The position numbers and the translations under genes are program-made. A DNA stretch of 64,000 nucleotides, taken from JAHHUA01 sp036635475 (GTDB lineage Bacteria; Bacillota; Clostridia; Oscillospirales; Ruminococcaceae). The stretch lies in contig JAVWQH010000002.1 of the NCBI GenBank assembly GCA_036635475.1, forward strand, positions 1-64,000, in the 5' to 3' direction. Each line of letters starts with the position of its first letter. Within the stretch, counting starts at the first letter, position 1. The notes under the pieces were generated by a model, which was given only the letters and a program-made list of their open reading frames with translations, ran no database searches and was not told where the DNA came from. This document shows, piece after piece, positions 16,956 to 25,460 of this stretch.

Positions 16956-17489
16956 ATGAAAACAAAAAATATGGTTATTTCCGCTCTATTGTGCGCATTG
17001 GGAATTATAATTCCAATGTTCTTCCCAAAGATTGTATTGCCTCCGGCTTCTTTTACATTAGCAAGCCATGTTCCGGTTTTTATAGCAATGATGCTTTCAC
17101 CTTCAATTGCAATTACAGTAGCAATTGGAACAACTTTTGGATTTCTTCTCAGTGGATTGCCACTAATAGTTGTGCTTCGTGCATTTACTCATGTATTATT
17201 TGCGGCATTAGGTGCAATATGGTACAAAAACCATAAGCCTTTAAAAACTTCAGTGCTTATTTTATGGGCATTTGTTGTTTCAGTAATTCATGGATTAGGT
17301 GAGTTTGTTGTTGTAACAGCATTCTACTTTGGCGGAAATATTCCTGATGGATATTATTCTAATGGCTACCTTATCTCTGTTGTAGTACTTGTACTGTTGG
17401 GAACGATTATACATAGTATGGTTGACTTTGGAATATCTTATGTTGTCTGCAAAGCACTTAAAATTATCCCTAAAGAAGCTATTGCATAA
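16956..17489 (+). CDS. niaX: Niacin ECF transporter S component NiaX
   Basis: 177 residues, almost entirely hydrophobic with about six membrane helices; MVISALLCALGIIIPMFFPKIVLPPASFTLASHVPVFIAM is the typical opening of vitamin-type S components. It binds nicotinic acid and works with a shared EcfT-EcfA-EcfA' module that is not in this window. Position after niaR and the operator supports the substrate assignment. An agaggag site precedes the ATG. Confidence 0.88.
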   Translation: MKTKNMVISALLCALGIIIPMFFPKIVLPPASFTLASHVPVFIAMMLSPSIAITVAIGTTFGFLLSGLPLIVVLRAFTHVLFAALGAIWYKNHKPLKTSVLILWAFVVSVIHGLGEFVVVTAFYFGGNIPDGYYSNGYLISVVVLVLLGTIIHSMVDFGISYVVCKALKIIPKEAIA

Positions 17490-17502
17490 TATATGTCAGA
17501 AT

Positions 17503-17535
17503 ATAAAGCGAGAAAATTTTGTTTTCTCGCTTTAT
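17503..17535 (+). terminator. niaX terminator
   Basis: 14-bp stem ataaagcgagaaaa / ttttctcgctttat with a 5-nt loop just after the niaX stop; a modest T-rich tail follows. Confidence 0.75.
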
Positions 17536-17676
17536 TAAATTTTATTTGAAAATTAGCTGTGCTATAACAAAACTGCCATTAATTCAAATGTCCAATACAA
17601 TTCGCTATTTTTGGTAAAGACAATTATCGCTTTTTCTGATATTATATATTCATAATATTTAAAGAAGGGGACAAAT

Positions 17677-18180
17677 ATGGATTTGATTAAAATAGGCAAG
17701 TTTATTGCTCAACTTAGATATAATAATAATATGACACAGGAAGAATTAGGCGAAAAACTGGGTGTGACGAACAAAACTATATCACGTTGGGAAAACGGAA
17801 ATTATATGCCTAATATTGAAATGCTTCAAATGTTAAGCAAAGAATTTTCTGTTAGTATTAATGAATTAATTTGTGGAGAGAAAATCGTCGACAGTGATTT
17901 TCGCCAAAAAGCTGATGATACAATTGTTGAAGTATTGAAAAACAATACTTTTTCAGTGAAAGAAAAATATGACTTTTGGAAGAAAAAATGGCTTAATGAG
18001 AATAAATTTTTAATGATAATTTCGGCTATAATCGTTATTTTCATCTATTTTTGCGGAACATATTTCAATAAACCCATAGTAGCAGGAGCGGATATTATAC
18101 TTGCTATAGTGGTGTATTGTGTGATTAGAAATAAAATGATGGGATATATTGAACGAAACATTTATGGTTCAGATAAATAA
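17677..18180 (+). CDS. XRE-family regulator with C-terminal membrane helices
   Basis: 167 residues. An N-terminal helix-turn-helix (IAQLRYNNNMTQEELGEKLGVTNKTISRWENGNYMPN, to ~65) is followed by a charged linker and two membrane helices (LMIISAIIVIFIYFCGTYF and VAGADIILAIVVYCVI). Membrane-tethered XRE regulators of this kind are common in Firmicutes, often next to a transporter; none is adjacent here. The target and signal are unknown. An aagaagggg site precedes the ATG. Confidence 0.8.
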   Translation: MDLIKIGKFIAQLRYNNNMTQEELGEKLGVTNKTISRWENGNYMPNIEMLQMLSKEFSVSINELICGEKIVDSDFRQKADDTIVEVLKNNTFSVKEKYDFWKKKWLNENKFLMIISAIIVIFIYFCGTYFNKPIVAGADIILAIVVYCVIRNKMMGYIERNIYGSDK

Positions 18181-18182
18181 TA

Positions 18183-18228
18183 GCAAAAAACTCCTCAAAT
18201 AACTGAAAAGTTTAATGAGGAGTTTTGC
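18183..18228. terminator. Bidirectional terminator
   Basis: Stem gcaaaa..aactcctca with tgaggagttttgc between the convergent XRE and membrane-protein genes. Confidence 0.75.
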
Positions 18229-18247
18229 TTATATAATATGCAATGAA

Positions 18248-19228
18248 TTATTGATTTTTAGAGTTATTGGTATCATCGTTGGTGAGTTTTTCATCTTGTT
18301 CAATAACGTGAGAAATGAACATTTCTTTTGTGGCATCTGTGTCAACAGAATTATCTTCTAAATCATTGTTTGAATCAGTTGGCTCAGAAGTTGGTGACGT
18401 TAAATTTTCAATTTCACAATTAACTTTTTGATTATAATTTTCAATTAATACTCTTGCATAAAGAGCCTTGCTTGCCATATAATACGGTGCTGCATAGAGA
18501 ATTGGGGCAAGTAAAAATGATATCAAAAGCCAACCGATAAACGATAAGTGAAACTTGAAAAGGTTAGTTATTTGACCTTTAGAGGCTTTGACAGATAATT
18601 TTATCGCTTGTTTTACAGTTATTTTTCTGTCAGAAATAATAAAAAACCTAACGAGAAAATATCTAAGTTTAAGCATTATAAAGAAGAAAGTTCCTAAGAT
18701 TAAAGATGCCATTGAGAAAATTATAAGTAATGCGGCAGAGAAACTTTCAAAAAGTTTTTCACCGTAATAAAAGATGAGAAAGCTTGGCAAAAAGCAAACA
18801 AATGACCAGAAAATCATTCTAATTGTAACACATATTTTTGCCAGCCAAGATTTAAACATCATAGTTGTTGATTCAAAAAAGTAAAAAACAGATAAAATTT
18901 CATCATTTTCTCCACCAACTAAACGATAAAACCAATTTGATAATCCATATTCCAGAGGGGATACAACTAAAAAGGTGATTAAAGCAATAGTTGAGGAGCA
19001 AACTACAGATGGAAATGTAATATTTATATTATTATCTAAAAAAACATTTGGAGTAGAGGCGATATCAACAAAAAACGGTAGACCTAATGCTAATGAAATA
19101 ACTAAATGGAGTAAACAAAAAAATAAATTAACAGATAAATAAAGCATAATTATTATAAGTGCTCGTCCAAAATTGTTATTTAATGCTTTTTTGGAATTGT
19201 TTTTAACGATGCTTGTAATCGAATTCAC
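18248..19228 (-). CDS. Multi-pass membrane protein (DUF975-like)
   Basis: 326 residues with about six hydrophobic segments and a C-terminal acidic, Thr/Asn-rich cytoplasmic tail from ~residue 270. The opening (VKNNSKKALNNNFGRALIIIML) and helix layout resemble DUF975 membrane proteins, whose function is unknown. The GTG start at 19228 has an aggaag site 8 bp upstream. It lies 23 bp downstream of cobO on the same strand, so the two are probably co-transcribed, although no functional link is evident. Confidence 0.6.
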   Translation of the reverse strand: MNSITSIVKNNSKKALNNNFGRALIIIMLYLSVNLFFCLLHLVISLALGLPFFVDIASTPNVFLDNNINITFPSVVCSSTIALITFLVVSPLEYGLSNWFYRLVGGENDEILSVFYFFESTTMMFKSWLAKICVTIRMIFWSFVCFLPSFLIFYYGEKLFESFSAALLIIFSMASLILGTFFFIMLKLRYFLVRFFIISDRKITVKQAIKLSVKASKGQITNLFKFHLSFIGWLLISFLLAPILYAAPYYMASKALYARVLIENYNQKVNCEIENLTSPTSEPTDSNNDLEDNSVDTDATKEMFISHVIEQDEKLTNDDTNNSKNQ

Positions 19229-19251
19229 TCATATCACTTCCTGTTATTAAA

Positions 19252-19788
19252 TTAGTATTCTATGCCTTTTCTTGCAAAAATGCCCTTTTGGTAAGGGTGC
19301 TTTTGTGCTGTCATCAATGTGACATAATCAGCAATTTCAACAATTTCTTCTGCGGGATTTCTACCGGTCATAACAACCTCAGTTTTTTCGTTGCGTTCGC
19401 TAACGTATTTAACAAGTTCTTCTTTTGTAAGCATATGGGCATTTACTGCGTCCACAACCTCGTCAAGCACGATTAAATCATATTCACCGCTTAATAAAGC
19501 CTTAGCAGCCTCTTCAAAGCAAGCAGAGCAGTCAAGACTACAGGTTTCTTTCTCTTGTTCTGACATCTGGAAAGTAAATTTTTTAACAGCTTCTGTTCTG
19601 ATAATTTCAACACCAAGTTGCTTTAGAGGTGCAAGTTCGGAACTGTCGTTTCCTTTAAGGAATTGCAATAACAGTACCTTTCCGCCGTTTCCTGTGCATC
19701 TGACAGCTAAGCCTATTGCAGCAGTTGTTTTTCCTTTACCATCGCCTACGTATAAATGTACCATACTTTTTTGAGCATTTGTATTCAT
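19252..19788 (-). CDS. cobO: Cob(I)yrinic acid a,c-diamide adenosyltransferase
   Basis: 178 residues of the CobA/CobO/BtuR family: the P-loop GDGKGKTTAAIGLAVRCTG near the N-terminus, VLLLQFLKG, the switch-like DLIVLDEVVDAVN and VVMTGRNPAEEIVEIADYVTLM. It transfers the adenosyl group of ATP to cobalt(I) of corrinoids, the last activation step of coenzyme B12 salvage. An aggaggaatt site precedes the ATG. The CobC-like phosphatase gene directly upstream fits the same pathway. Confidence 0.93.
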   Translation of the reverse strand: MNTNAQKSMVHLYVGDGKGKTTAAIGLAVRCTGNGGKVLLLQFLKGNDSSELAPLKQLGVEIIRTEAVKKFTFQMSEQEKETCSLDCSACFEEAAKALLSGEYDLIVLDEVVDAVNAHMLTKEELVKYVSERNEKTEVVMTGRNPAEEIVEIADYVTLMTAQKHPYQKGIFARKGIEY

Positions 19789-19810
19789 AATAATTCCTCC
19801 TAGTATTTAT

Positions 19811-19839
19811 ATTATAATTAATAGTTACAATATTGTGAA
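19811..19839 (-). promoter_or_regulatory. cobO: cobO promoter
   Basis: On the minus strand TTCACA (19839-19834), a 17-bp spacer and TATAAT (19816-19811), just upstream of the cobO ribosome binding site. No room exists for a full cobalamin riboswitch. Confidence 0.6.
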
Positions 19840-19840
19840 A

Positions 19841-19861
19841 GTGCTATTTTAATAATAGCAC
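19841..19861. terminator. Short hairpin between the CobC-like gene and cobO
   Basis: A perfect 8-bp dyad gtgctatt / aatagcac with a 5-nt loop, immediately after the phosphatase stop and immediately before the cobO -35 box. It may be a weak terminator or an operator. Confidence 0.4.
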
Positions 19862-19869
19862 AAAAAGTG

Positions 19870-20514
19870 TTAATCATCAAATCCATTTTCATTATTTTCG
19901 GACAATTTAGGGATAATGTCATAAACTTCAAATGATTGGTCACGCATCCACATTTGTGGAGTTAATAAAACAGTATACCCACAAGCATTTTGAGTCATCC
20001 ATTCCGCCATACTGTGTTTGGGCAAACCGATTGCAGAAAACAAAGACATAATAACGCCACCATGAGTAAAAACAGCGGCAGATGTAATATTATTATCCAT
20101 CATATCTTTGAATATTTTCTCAATTCCAATGAGAAGACGGCTTATGAAGGCATCTCCTTTTTCCCCATTGGGAGGAGAAAATTCCTTTGAATTTTGAATC
20201 CACATTTTGAAGTTTTCATCGCCTTCAAGGTCTTTATAACTTCTTCCCTCAAAATCCCCAAAATCCAGTTCTTTCATTTCATCAACTATATAATTTTCAA
20301 ATTCAGGATAAATAAGATGAGCAGTTTCAATGCAACGTGAAAGTGGACTGGTGTAAATTTTTTCTACATATGGATAGGAAAATTCATTTAAAAGTTTTTG
20401 AATTTCTTCAATTCCCTCAGGGCAAAGTGAAACATCTTTTTGCCCAACATAGCGGCCTTCTTTATTACCACTAGTAATACCATGGCGTATAAAATGCAGT
20501 TTGTACGTTTTCAT
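19870..20514 (-). CDS. Histidine phosphatase family protein (CobC-like)
   Basis: 214 residues of the phosphoglycerate-mutase superfamily: the RHG motif (LHFIRHGITSGNKEGRYVGQKDVSL) supplies the phospho-histidine, followed by YTSPLSRCIETAHLI, KELDFGDFEGRSY and the second histidine in VFTHGGVIM. The RHGxT and the GDFEGRSY segment are shared by alpha-ribazole-5'-phosphate phosphatases and phosphoglycerate mutases. Placement beside cobO makes a role in cobalamin nucleotide-loop assembly or salvage likely, but sequence alone does not fix the substrate. Confidence 0.82.
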   Translation of the reverse strand: MKTYKLHFIRHGITSGNKEGRYVGQKDVSLCPEGIEEIQKLLNEFSYPYVEKIYTSPLSRCIETAHLIYPEFENYIVDEMKELDFGDFEGRSYKDLEGDENFKMWIQNSKEFSPPNGEKGDAFISRLLIGIEKIFKDMMDNNITSAAVFTHGGVIMSLFSAIGLPKHSMAEWMTQNACGYTVLLTPQMWMRDQSFEVYDIIPKLSENNENGFDD

Positions 20515-20589
20515 AGTGTAAATTCTCCTAAATTTTATAAATTATTTTGTAAAATGACAACATATTGCAAAAAATATATACATTTTGTA

Positions 20590-20618
20590 TTTACAAAAGG
20601 CGAAATATGTAATATAAT
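20590..20618 (+). promoter_or_regulatory. Promoter of the XRE gene at 20656
   Basis: TTTACA (20590-20595), a 17-bp spacer and TATAAT (20613-20618), 38 bp before the start codon. Confidence 0.65.
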
Positions 20619-20655
20619 CATCTTTACTAGAGCATTTTCGGAGGTTGGATTAAAA

Positions 20656-21360
20656 ATGAATGGTGACTTTCCAAGAATACTTACTCTGCTTAGAAAAGAG
20701 CGAGGAGTGAGTCAAAAAATTGCGGCAGTTGATTTGGGAGTATCCCAATCGCTTTTGTCCCACTATGAAAAAGGAATCAGAGAGTGTGGTCTTGATTTCC
20801 TTATCAAAACGGCTGATTATTATGGAGTATCCTGCGATTATCTTTTAGGCCGTTCGGCTGAAAAGACAGGTTCTCAAATAACAGTTGATGATATTCCTGA
20901 ACCTGATTCAATGGGTAAGGAAAATAGTGGAAACATTATGCCTGTTTTAAACAAAAAATTAATAGCAAACTCTTTGAACATAATTTTTGACCTTCTCGAC
21001 AAAACTGATAATGATGATTTGATTGATGAAGTTTCAGCATATTTGATGCTTTCTGTCTATAAAATGTTCAGAGTTATTTATGCTGTCAATGATAAGAATC
21101 AAGATGGCTTTTTCAACATAAACAAATACATTGCCTTTGATTATGTCAATGCGTCAATGTCTATTTCTGAAGCCAATGCAAAGGCAATTATAGGCGGTTC
21201 ACCTACAAGAGGTATGGAAAAAATCGAAAGTCCCGATAAAATTTTAATATCAACTGAAATGCTTATGACAAAATATCCGCTTTTTTCATCATCACTTCTG
21301 AATTTAATCAAAAACGCTGAGTACAGGATTAAAGACGATATCAGTGATAAAAAGGATTAA
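20656..21360 (+). CDS. XRE-family transcriptional regulator
   Basis: 234 residues. An N-terminal XRE helix-turn-helix (ILTLLRKERGVSQKIAAVDLGVSQSLLSHYEKGIRECGLDFL) reaching ~70 is followed by a helical domain with no family I recognise. Sequence just after the HTH (GVSCDYLLGRS) is the usual SinR/Xre ending. The start is set at ATG 20656, just after the ggagg and the promoter; the frame remains open further upstream but runs through the promoter. It is divergent from the CobC-like gene. Targets are unknown. Confidence 0.82.
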   Translation: MNGDFPRILTLLRKERGVSQKIAAVDLGVSQSLLSHYEKGIRECGLDFLIKTADYYGVSCDYLLGRSAEKTGSQITVDDIPEPDSMGKENSGNIMPVLNKKLIANSLNIIFDLLDKTDNDDLIDEVSAYLMLSVYKMFRVIYAVNDKNQDGFFNINKYIAFDYVNASMSISEANAKAIIGGSPTRGMEKIESPDKILISTEMLMTKYPLFSSSLLNLIKNAEYRIKDDISDKKD

Positions 21361-21448
21361 CGTGTTCTGTCCTTATTATTCTACCATTTTTTTGTGATAA
21401 AATAAAGACAAAATTTAACTTATTTTAATCTATAATATTAAAATTGAA

Positions 21449-21487
21449 AGCTGCAGTAAATATTAAAATTTGCTGCAGCTATTTTTA
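21449..21487. terminator. Terminator between convergent genes
   Basis: Stem agctgcag (21449-21456) / ctgcagct (21473-21480), extended by A-T pairs inward, followed by attttta. It ends the XRE gene and may also serve the ABC-transporter operon. Confidence 0.75.
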
Positions 21488-22207
21488 TAGAATTTTTGAC
21501 AAGAAAGATTTCAGACGTTCGTTTTGAGGATTAGTAAAAAATTCAGATGGCGATGATTCTTCGGCAATAATGCCATCGTTCATAAACATAATTCTTGTTC
21601 CAACTTCTTTTGCAAAATTCATTTCATGAGTTACAACAATCATAGTCATTCCATCTAATGCAAGGTCTTTCATCAATTCCAAAACTTCTCCAACCATCTC
21701 CGGGTCAAGTGCCGATGTTGGCTCATCAAAGAGCATAACATCAGGATTCATAGCCAGTGACCTAACGATGGCTATACGCTGTTTTTGCCCACCTGAAAGC
21801 ATATTGGGGTACATAGCCGACTTATCCAAAAGTCCAATTCTTTTGAGGAGGGTGTCAGCTTTTTCCTCTGCTTCTGATTTTGTCATAAGTTTAAGGGTTA
21901 TGGGTGCAAGGGTAATATTTTCTTTGACTGTGAGATGAGGAAACAAGTTAAAATGCTGAAAAACCATTCCCATTTTCATTCTGATTTTATTTATATTGAT
22001 TTTGGGGTCAACTATATTTTCTCCCTCAAACCATATTTCACCCGAGTCTGCGACTTCCAAAAGATTTAAACAGCGTAAAAATGTTGATTTTCCTGAACCA
22101 GATGGACCTGTGATAACGATTTTTTCGCCTTTTTCAATATCAGTGCTGATATTATTGAGTATTAATTGATTGTCAAAAGATTTTGTGAGATTTTTAACGT
22201 CTATCAC
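21485..22207 (-). CDS. Polar amino-acid ABC transporter ATP-binding protein
   Basis: 240 residues, the usual GlnQ/ArtP size. Walker A GPSGSGKSTFLRCLNLLE, Q-loop MVFQHFNLFPHLTV, signature LSGGQKQRIAIVRSLAM, Walker B VMLFDEPTSALDPEMV and the H-loop VVTHEM are all intact. I start it at the GTG at 22207 (reading VIDVKNL), 10 bp after an aaaggagg site; a longer frame begins with TTG at 22228. It overlaps the permease stop by 14 bp. It energises uptake of a polar amino acid with the two genes upstream. Confidence 0.93.
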   Translation of the reverse strand: MIDVKNLTKSFDNQLILNNISTDIEKGEKIVITGPSGSGKSTFLRCLNLLEVADSGEIWFEGENIVDPKININKIRMKMGMVFQHFNLFPHLTVKENITLAPITLKLMTKSEAEEKADTLLKRIGLLDKSAMYPNMLSGGQKQRIAIVRSLAMNPDVMLFDEPTSALDPEMVGEVLELMKDLALDGMTMIVVTHEMNFAKEVGTRIMFMNDGIIAEESSPSEFFTNPQNERLKSFLSKIL

Positions 22208-22910
22208 CTTGTGAAAGCCTCCTTTCAATTTTCCTTTGAATAGCGGTTAATCCGATGACTAAAATAAGATAAATTAAAGCTACTAGAAGTAATGGCGGAA
22301 ATGCGTTGTAGGTGTGTGTCCTTACGATGTCAGCCGCCTTTGTGAGGTCTTTAACGGCGATAAAGCCTGCAACTGAGGTTTCTTTCAATAGAGTGATGAA
22401 CTCGTTGAAAATGGCAGGCAAGACGTTCTTAACAGCCTGTGGCAATACGATTAATTTCATAGTTTGGCTTGCAGAAAGTCCAATTGAACGCCCAGCCTCG
22501 GTTTGCCCTTTGTCAATGGACATAATTCCCCCACGAATAATTTCCGCAACATATGCTCCGGAGTTTATTCCGAACGAAAGTATGGCAACATAAATAGCAC
22601 TATCCAGAGAAACGGCTTTAAATACAACATAAAACATAATCAGCAGTTGAACTAGAATTGGTGTTCCCCTTATTATTGCAAGATAAGCATTGCAAATAAA
22701 GTTTAATATTTTCAGTTTGCCTGTTTGAGCATTAGAAACCTTGATAATAGCAATTGCAGTTCCTATTAAAATTCCTATAATTGTCGCAAAAATAGCAATT
22801 ATTATAGTGTTTTTCAGTCCCTCAGCGAACAATTTCCATCTGTCAGCCTCAATTAATGTTTGGTATAAATCACTCTTGATATTCGAGAAAAAATTTAATA
22901 AATATTCCAT
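22194..22910 (-). CDS. Polar amino-acid ABC transporter permease
   Basis: 238 residues of the HisM/GlnP family with about five membrane helices and the EAA loop (EAGRSIGLSASQTMKLIVLPQAVKNVLPAI). The N-terminal KNTIIIAIFATIIGILIGTAIAI and NAYLAIIRGTPILVQLLIMFY segments are typical. It is separated from the binding-protein gene by 90 bp with a hairpin and overlaps the ATPase gene. Confidence 0.93.
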   Translation of the reverse strand: MEYLLNFFSNIKSDLYQTLIEADRWKLFAEGLKNTIIIAIFATIIGILIGTAIAIIKVSNAQTGKLKILNFICNAYLAIIRGTPILVQLLIMFYVVFKAVSLDSAIYVAILSFGINSGAYVAEIIRGGIMSIDKGQTEAGRSIGLSASQTMKLIVLPQAVKNVLPAIFNEFITLLKETSVAGFIAVKDLTKAADIVRTHTYNAFPPLLLVALIYLILVIGLTAIQRKIERRLSQGDRR

Positions 22911-22956
22911 TTTAATCTTCCTTATAATTTAAGTTGTGAACCTATAATATTTTTTT

Positions 22957-22988
22957 AAAAACAGCAGGGCATTAGCTCTGCTGTTTTT
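22957..22988. terminator. Intercistronic hairpin in the amino-acid transporter operon
   Basis: Perfect 11-bp stem aaaaacagcag / ctgctgttttt with a 10-nt loop between the binding-protein gene and the permease gene. As in many ABC operons, partial termination here would give more binding protein than membrane components. Confidence 0.7.
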
Positions 22989-23000
22989 ATTAATATTGGA

Positions 23001-23753
23001 TTATTTTGATGTGTGATTTATTGTAAATTCTTCAATTTTTCCCTCATCAATCAATTTTTGAAGAGCAGTATTAACAGCTTCAAGTGTTTGGCTATCACCT
23101 TTTTTAATTGCAAGAGCATACTTATCGGTAAAGAGAGGTTTTTCCAGAATTTTTATGTCTGTATGAGTTTTAATCAGATTTTCGGCAGGGAGTTTGTCCA
23201 TAACTATTGCATCAATTCTTCCATTAAGCAAGTCGTTAGCGGCATCGGCATATTTAACATATTGCTGACCTTTTGCATTTTCCATATCAGCAATGTATAA
23301 ATCAGCAACAGTGCCAAGCTGACAGCCAATGGTTTTGCCTGATAAATCGTCTTCACCATTTATTTTGCTGTCATTATTAACAAGTATTACCTGTTGTGAG
23401 ATTGCATATTCAATGGAAAAGTCAACTTGTTTTGCTCGTTCGGGAGTAACTGAAAGACCTGCAGCACCAAAAGTGGCTTTACCGGTATCAACAGCGGTTA
23501 TAATTGCACCAAAATCCATATCAACAATTTTTAATTTTGCACCCATAGCTTTGGCAATTTCATTGGCAATATCAACATCAACGCCAATAATTTTATCGCC
23601 GTCGTAGTATTCATAAGGAGCAAAACCAGCTTCAGTAGCCATAATTATTTCTTTTTGTGAAGTATCTGAGCTTGAATTTACATCTTTATTTCCACAAGCT
23701 GTAAACAACAATAATGAGGCAAGGACTGCGGATAATAGCTTAATTTTCTTCAT
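23001..23753 (-). CDS. Amino-acid ABC transporter substrate-binding lipoprotein
   Basis: 250 residues. Signal peptide with lipobox LLFTAC (lipidated Cys20), then a family 3 solute-binding fold: EIIMATEAGFAPYEYYDGDKIIGVDVDIANEIAKAMG, DFGAIITAVDTGKATFGAAGLSVTPERAKQVDFS and DAIVMDKLPAENLI. The pattern fits basic/polar amino acids; the exact ligand is not readable. It is the first gene of the operon, transcribed from the 148-bp AT-rich region upstream. Confidence 0.92.
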   Translation of the reverse strand: MKKIKLLSAVLASLLLFTACGNKDVNSSSDTSQKEIIMATEAGFAPYEYYDGDKIIGVDVDIANEIAKAMGAKLKIVDMDFGAIITAVDTGKATFGAAGLSVTPERAKQVDFSIEYAISQQVILVNNDSKINGEDDLSGKTIGCQLGTVADLYIADMENAKGQQYVKYADAANDLLNGRIDAIVMDKLPAENLIKTHTDIKILEKPLFTDKYALAIKKGDSQTLEAVNTALQKLIDEGKIEEFTINHTSK

Positions 23754-23901
23754 ATTTATTCACCTTTCAAGTATAAAATCAAATTTTGTTTAAAAAATAC
23801 GTATAATTAATCAAACCAACAATTGATATTATATTGCTATCATCACACTATGTCAACAGAAAAGTGAAAGTTAATACAATAAAAGTGAAATATTATACAT
23901 T

Positions 23902-24774
23902 TTAGAAAATTTCTTTTAAAATTTTAGTAAAATCGTCATAAAAGGGAGCATCAACGCAGATAAATTCATTGGTAATAGGGTGTGCAAATGATACATTCCC
24001 ACAGTGCAATAATTGCGTTTTATAAACACAAGTGTCACCACCATACATTTCATCGCCCAAAAGTGGATAACCAATATAAGACATATGAACACGAATTTGA
24101 TGTGTTCTTCCTGTATGAAGCTTGAATTTTACAAAACTGTGTCCATTTCCGCTTGCAACAACTTCATAATCGGTTTTTGCATATTGTCCTTGAGGTGAAA
24201 CAAATCTTTTAATGTGAATATCGTTGAGCCTGTCAATCGGAGCTTCAATTGTGCCACTTTTATTCGGCAATTCTCCTGTTGTTATCCCCATATAAACCTT
24301 TTGCAGATTTTGTGAAAGGCGATAGGCGGAGTGTGGATTTTTTGCAACTACCACTGCACCTGTTGTATCTTTGTCAAGGCGATTTATGGCACGAAAGCTT
24401 AATTTTAAATCATTTTCAATGCAGTATGTGGCAAAAACATTTCCCAATGTGTCCTCTTGATGTTTTTTTGTTTGATGGGAGGGCATATTTGATGGTTTGT
24501 TAAAAATGATTATGTCATCGTCATCATATAAAATCGGGACTTTAACGTCAGATGTAATATATTCTTTGGGTTCATCTTCAATTGAAATTGAAACGATATC
24601 GCCGGTTGAAATTTTATCAACCGTTCTTATATGTTTACCATTAAGCATTATCCCATTTTCTTTTAGTTTTATACTTCTTATAGTGCGACTGGAAACACCA
24701 TTTACATATTTCAGAAAAACCCCAACAGTCTTATCATTATTATTTTCATCAACTTTAAAATCAATTATTCTCAA
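23902..24774 (-). CDS. RluA/RluD-family pseudouridine synthase
   Basis: 290 residues. An N-terminal S4 RNA-binding domain (VSSRTIRSIKLKENGIMLNGKHI, ~30-90) is followed by the PseudoU synthase 2 domain with the catalytic Asp in AINRLDKDTTGAVVVA and the conserved LHTGRTHQIRVHMSYIGYPLLGD. It isomerises uridine to pseudouridine in rRNA or tRNA; the target site cannot be told. It stands alone. Confidence 0.92.
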   Translation of the reverse strand: MRIIDFKVDENNNDKTVGVFLKYVNGVSSRTIRSIKLKENGIMLNGKHIRTVDKISTGDIVSISIEDEPKEYITSDVKVPILYDDDDIIIFNKPSNMPSHQTKKHQEDTLGNVFATYCIENDLKLSFRAINRLDKDTTGAVVVAKNPHSAYRLSQNLQKVYMGITTGELPNKSGTIEAPIDRLNDIHIKRFVSPQGQYAKTDYEVVASGNGHSFVKFKLHTGRTHQIRVHMSYIGYPLLGDEMYGGDTCVYKTQLLHCGNVSFAHPITNEFICVDAPFYDDFTKILKEIF

Positions 24775-24932
24775 TATATTAACTCCTAAACATTATTTTA
24801 TTAAATGTGGTTGATATCATTATATAACGAAGTAAAAATATTAGCAATTGTATGAAAAGAACGAAAAATTTTGCATACTTTCCTGTTGCACAGTGGAATA
24901 TATCAGTGATATTTTTAATTATATTGCTTTTT

Positions 24933-24976
24933 CAAAAAATAGCAGTAAGAACGAAAATTGTCGTTTTTACTGCTAT
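24933..24976 (-). terminator. Minus-strand terminator of the 25041-26823 cluster
   Basis: A 16-bp stem (24939-24954 with 24961-24976, one wobble) with a 6-nt loop, followed on the minus strand by TTTTTT. Confidence 0.8.
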
Positions 24977-25040
24977 AATAAAATATTTTTTATTGTTTGA
25001 AAAATGTCAGTTAGAAAGTTATGCGTTGATTATAAGTAAA

Positions 25041-25370
25041 TTATTTTTGCGTTTTCTTGGTTTTCCAGTAAATAAATCCTCCACAAGCAACGTAAAAAAT
25101 CAGAACAATAATCCCGATTGGAGTTTCATTTATAATTTGTCCTGTTGCTTGCGTTCCCATATAAATAAGATGTAAAGCAGGCATAACACCTAACACGCAA
25201 CCCCAAAACTTGTCTTTAGCCAGAAGAAAACCGCTTGCAAAAAACAAAGCCAACCATATGATAACAACAGGTGAAATAGCACCGATTTCTTCAATAGCCA
25301 ATACACCATACAGTGCTGTAAAAATTATTGCTGGTATATAAAAAAGAATTTTAAGTATTATTTTTTTCAT
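25041..25370 (-). CDS. Small membrane protein of unknown function
   Basis: 109 residues with four hydrophobic segments and Lys-rich ends (MKKIILKILFYIPA... and KTKKTQK). No family was recognised. A ggaggtg site is perfectly placed before the ATG. It lies 90 bp downstream of the YfjL-like gene, same strand, and is the last gene before a strong terminator, so it may belong to the zinc-finger membrane protein cassette. Confidence 0.6.
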   Translation of the reverse strand: MKKIILKILFYIPAIIFTALYGVLAIEEIGAISPVVIIWLALFFASGFLLAKDKFWGCVLGVMPALHLIYMGTQATGQIINETPIGIIVLIFYVACGGFIYWKTKKTQK

Positions 25371-25460
25371 TTTGCACCTCCATTTATATTAAAGAGCCAC
25401 CGCTGTTTTATAATAATATCTGTGTATAACTTTATTGTTTCCCACAAATATTATTGGTGA

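Noticed and set aside
19789..19869. Cobalamin riboswitch upstream of cobO
   Set aside because: Only 81 bp are available, filled by a promoter and short hairpin; no B12-box was seen.
24852..25175. 107-codon plus-strand frame
   Set aside because: It runs through the terminator at 24933-24976 and antisense to the small membrane gene; no ribosome binding site.
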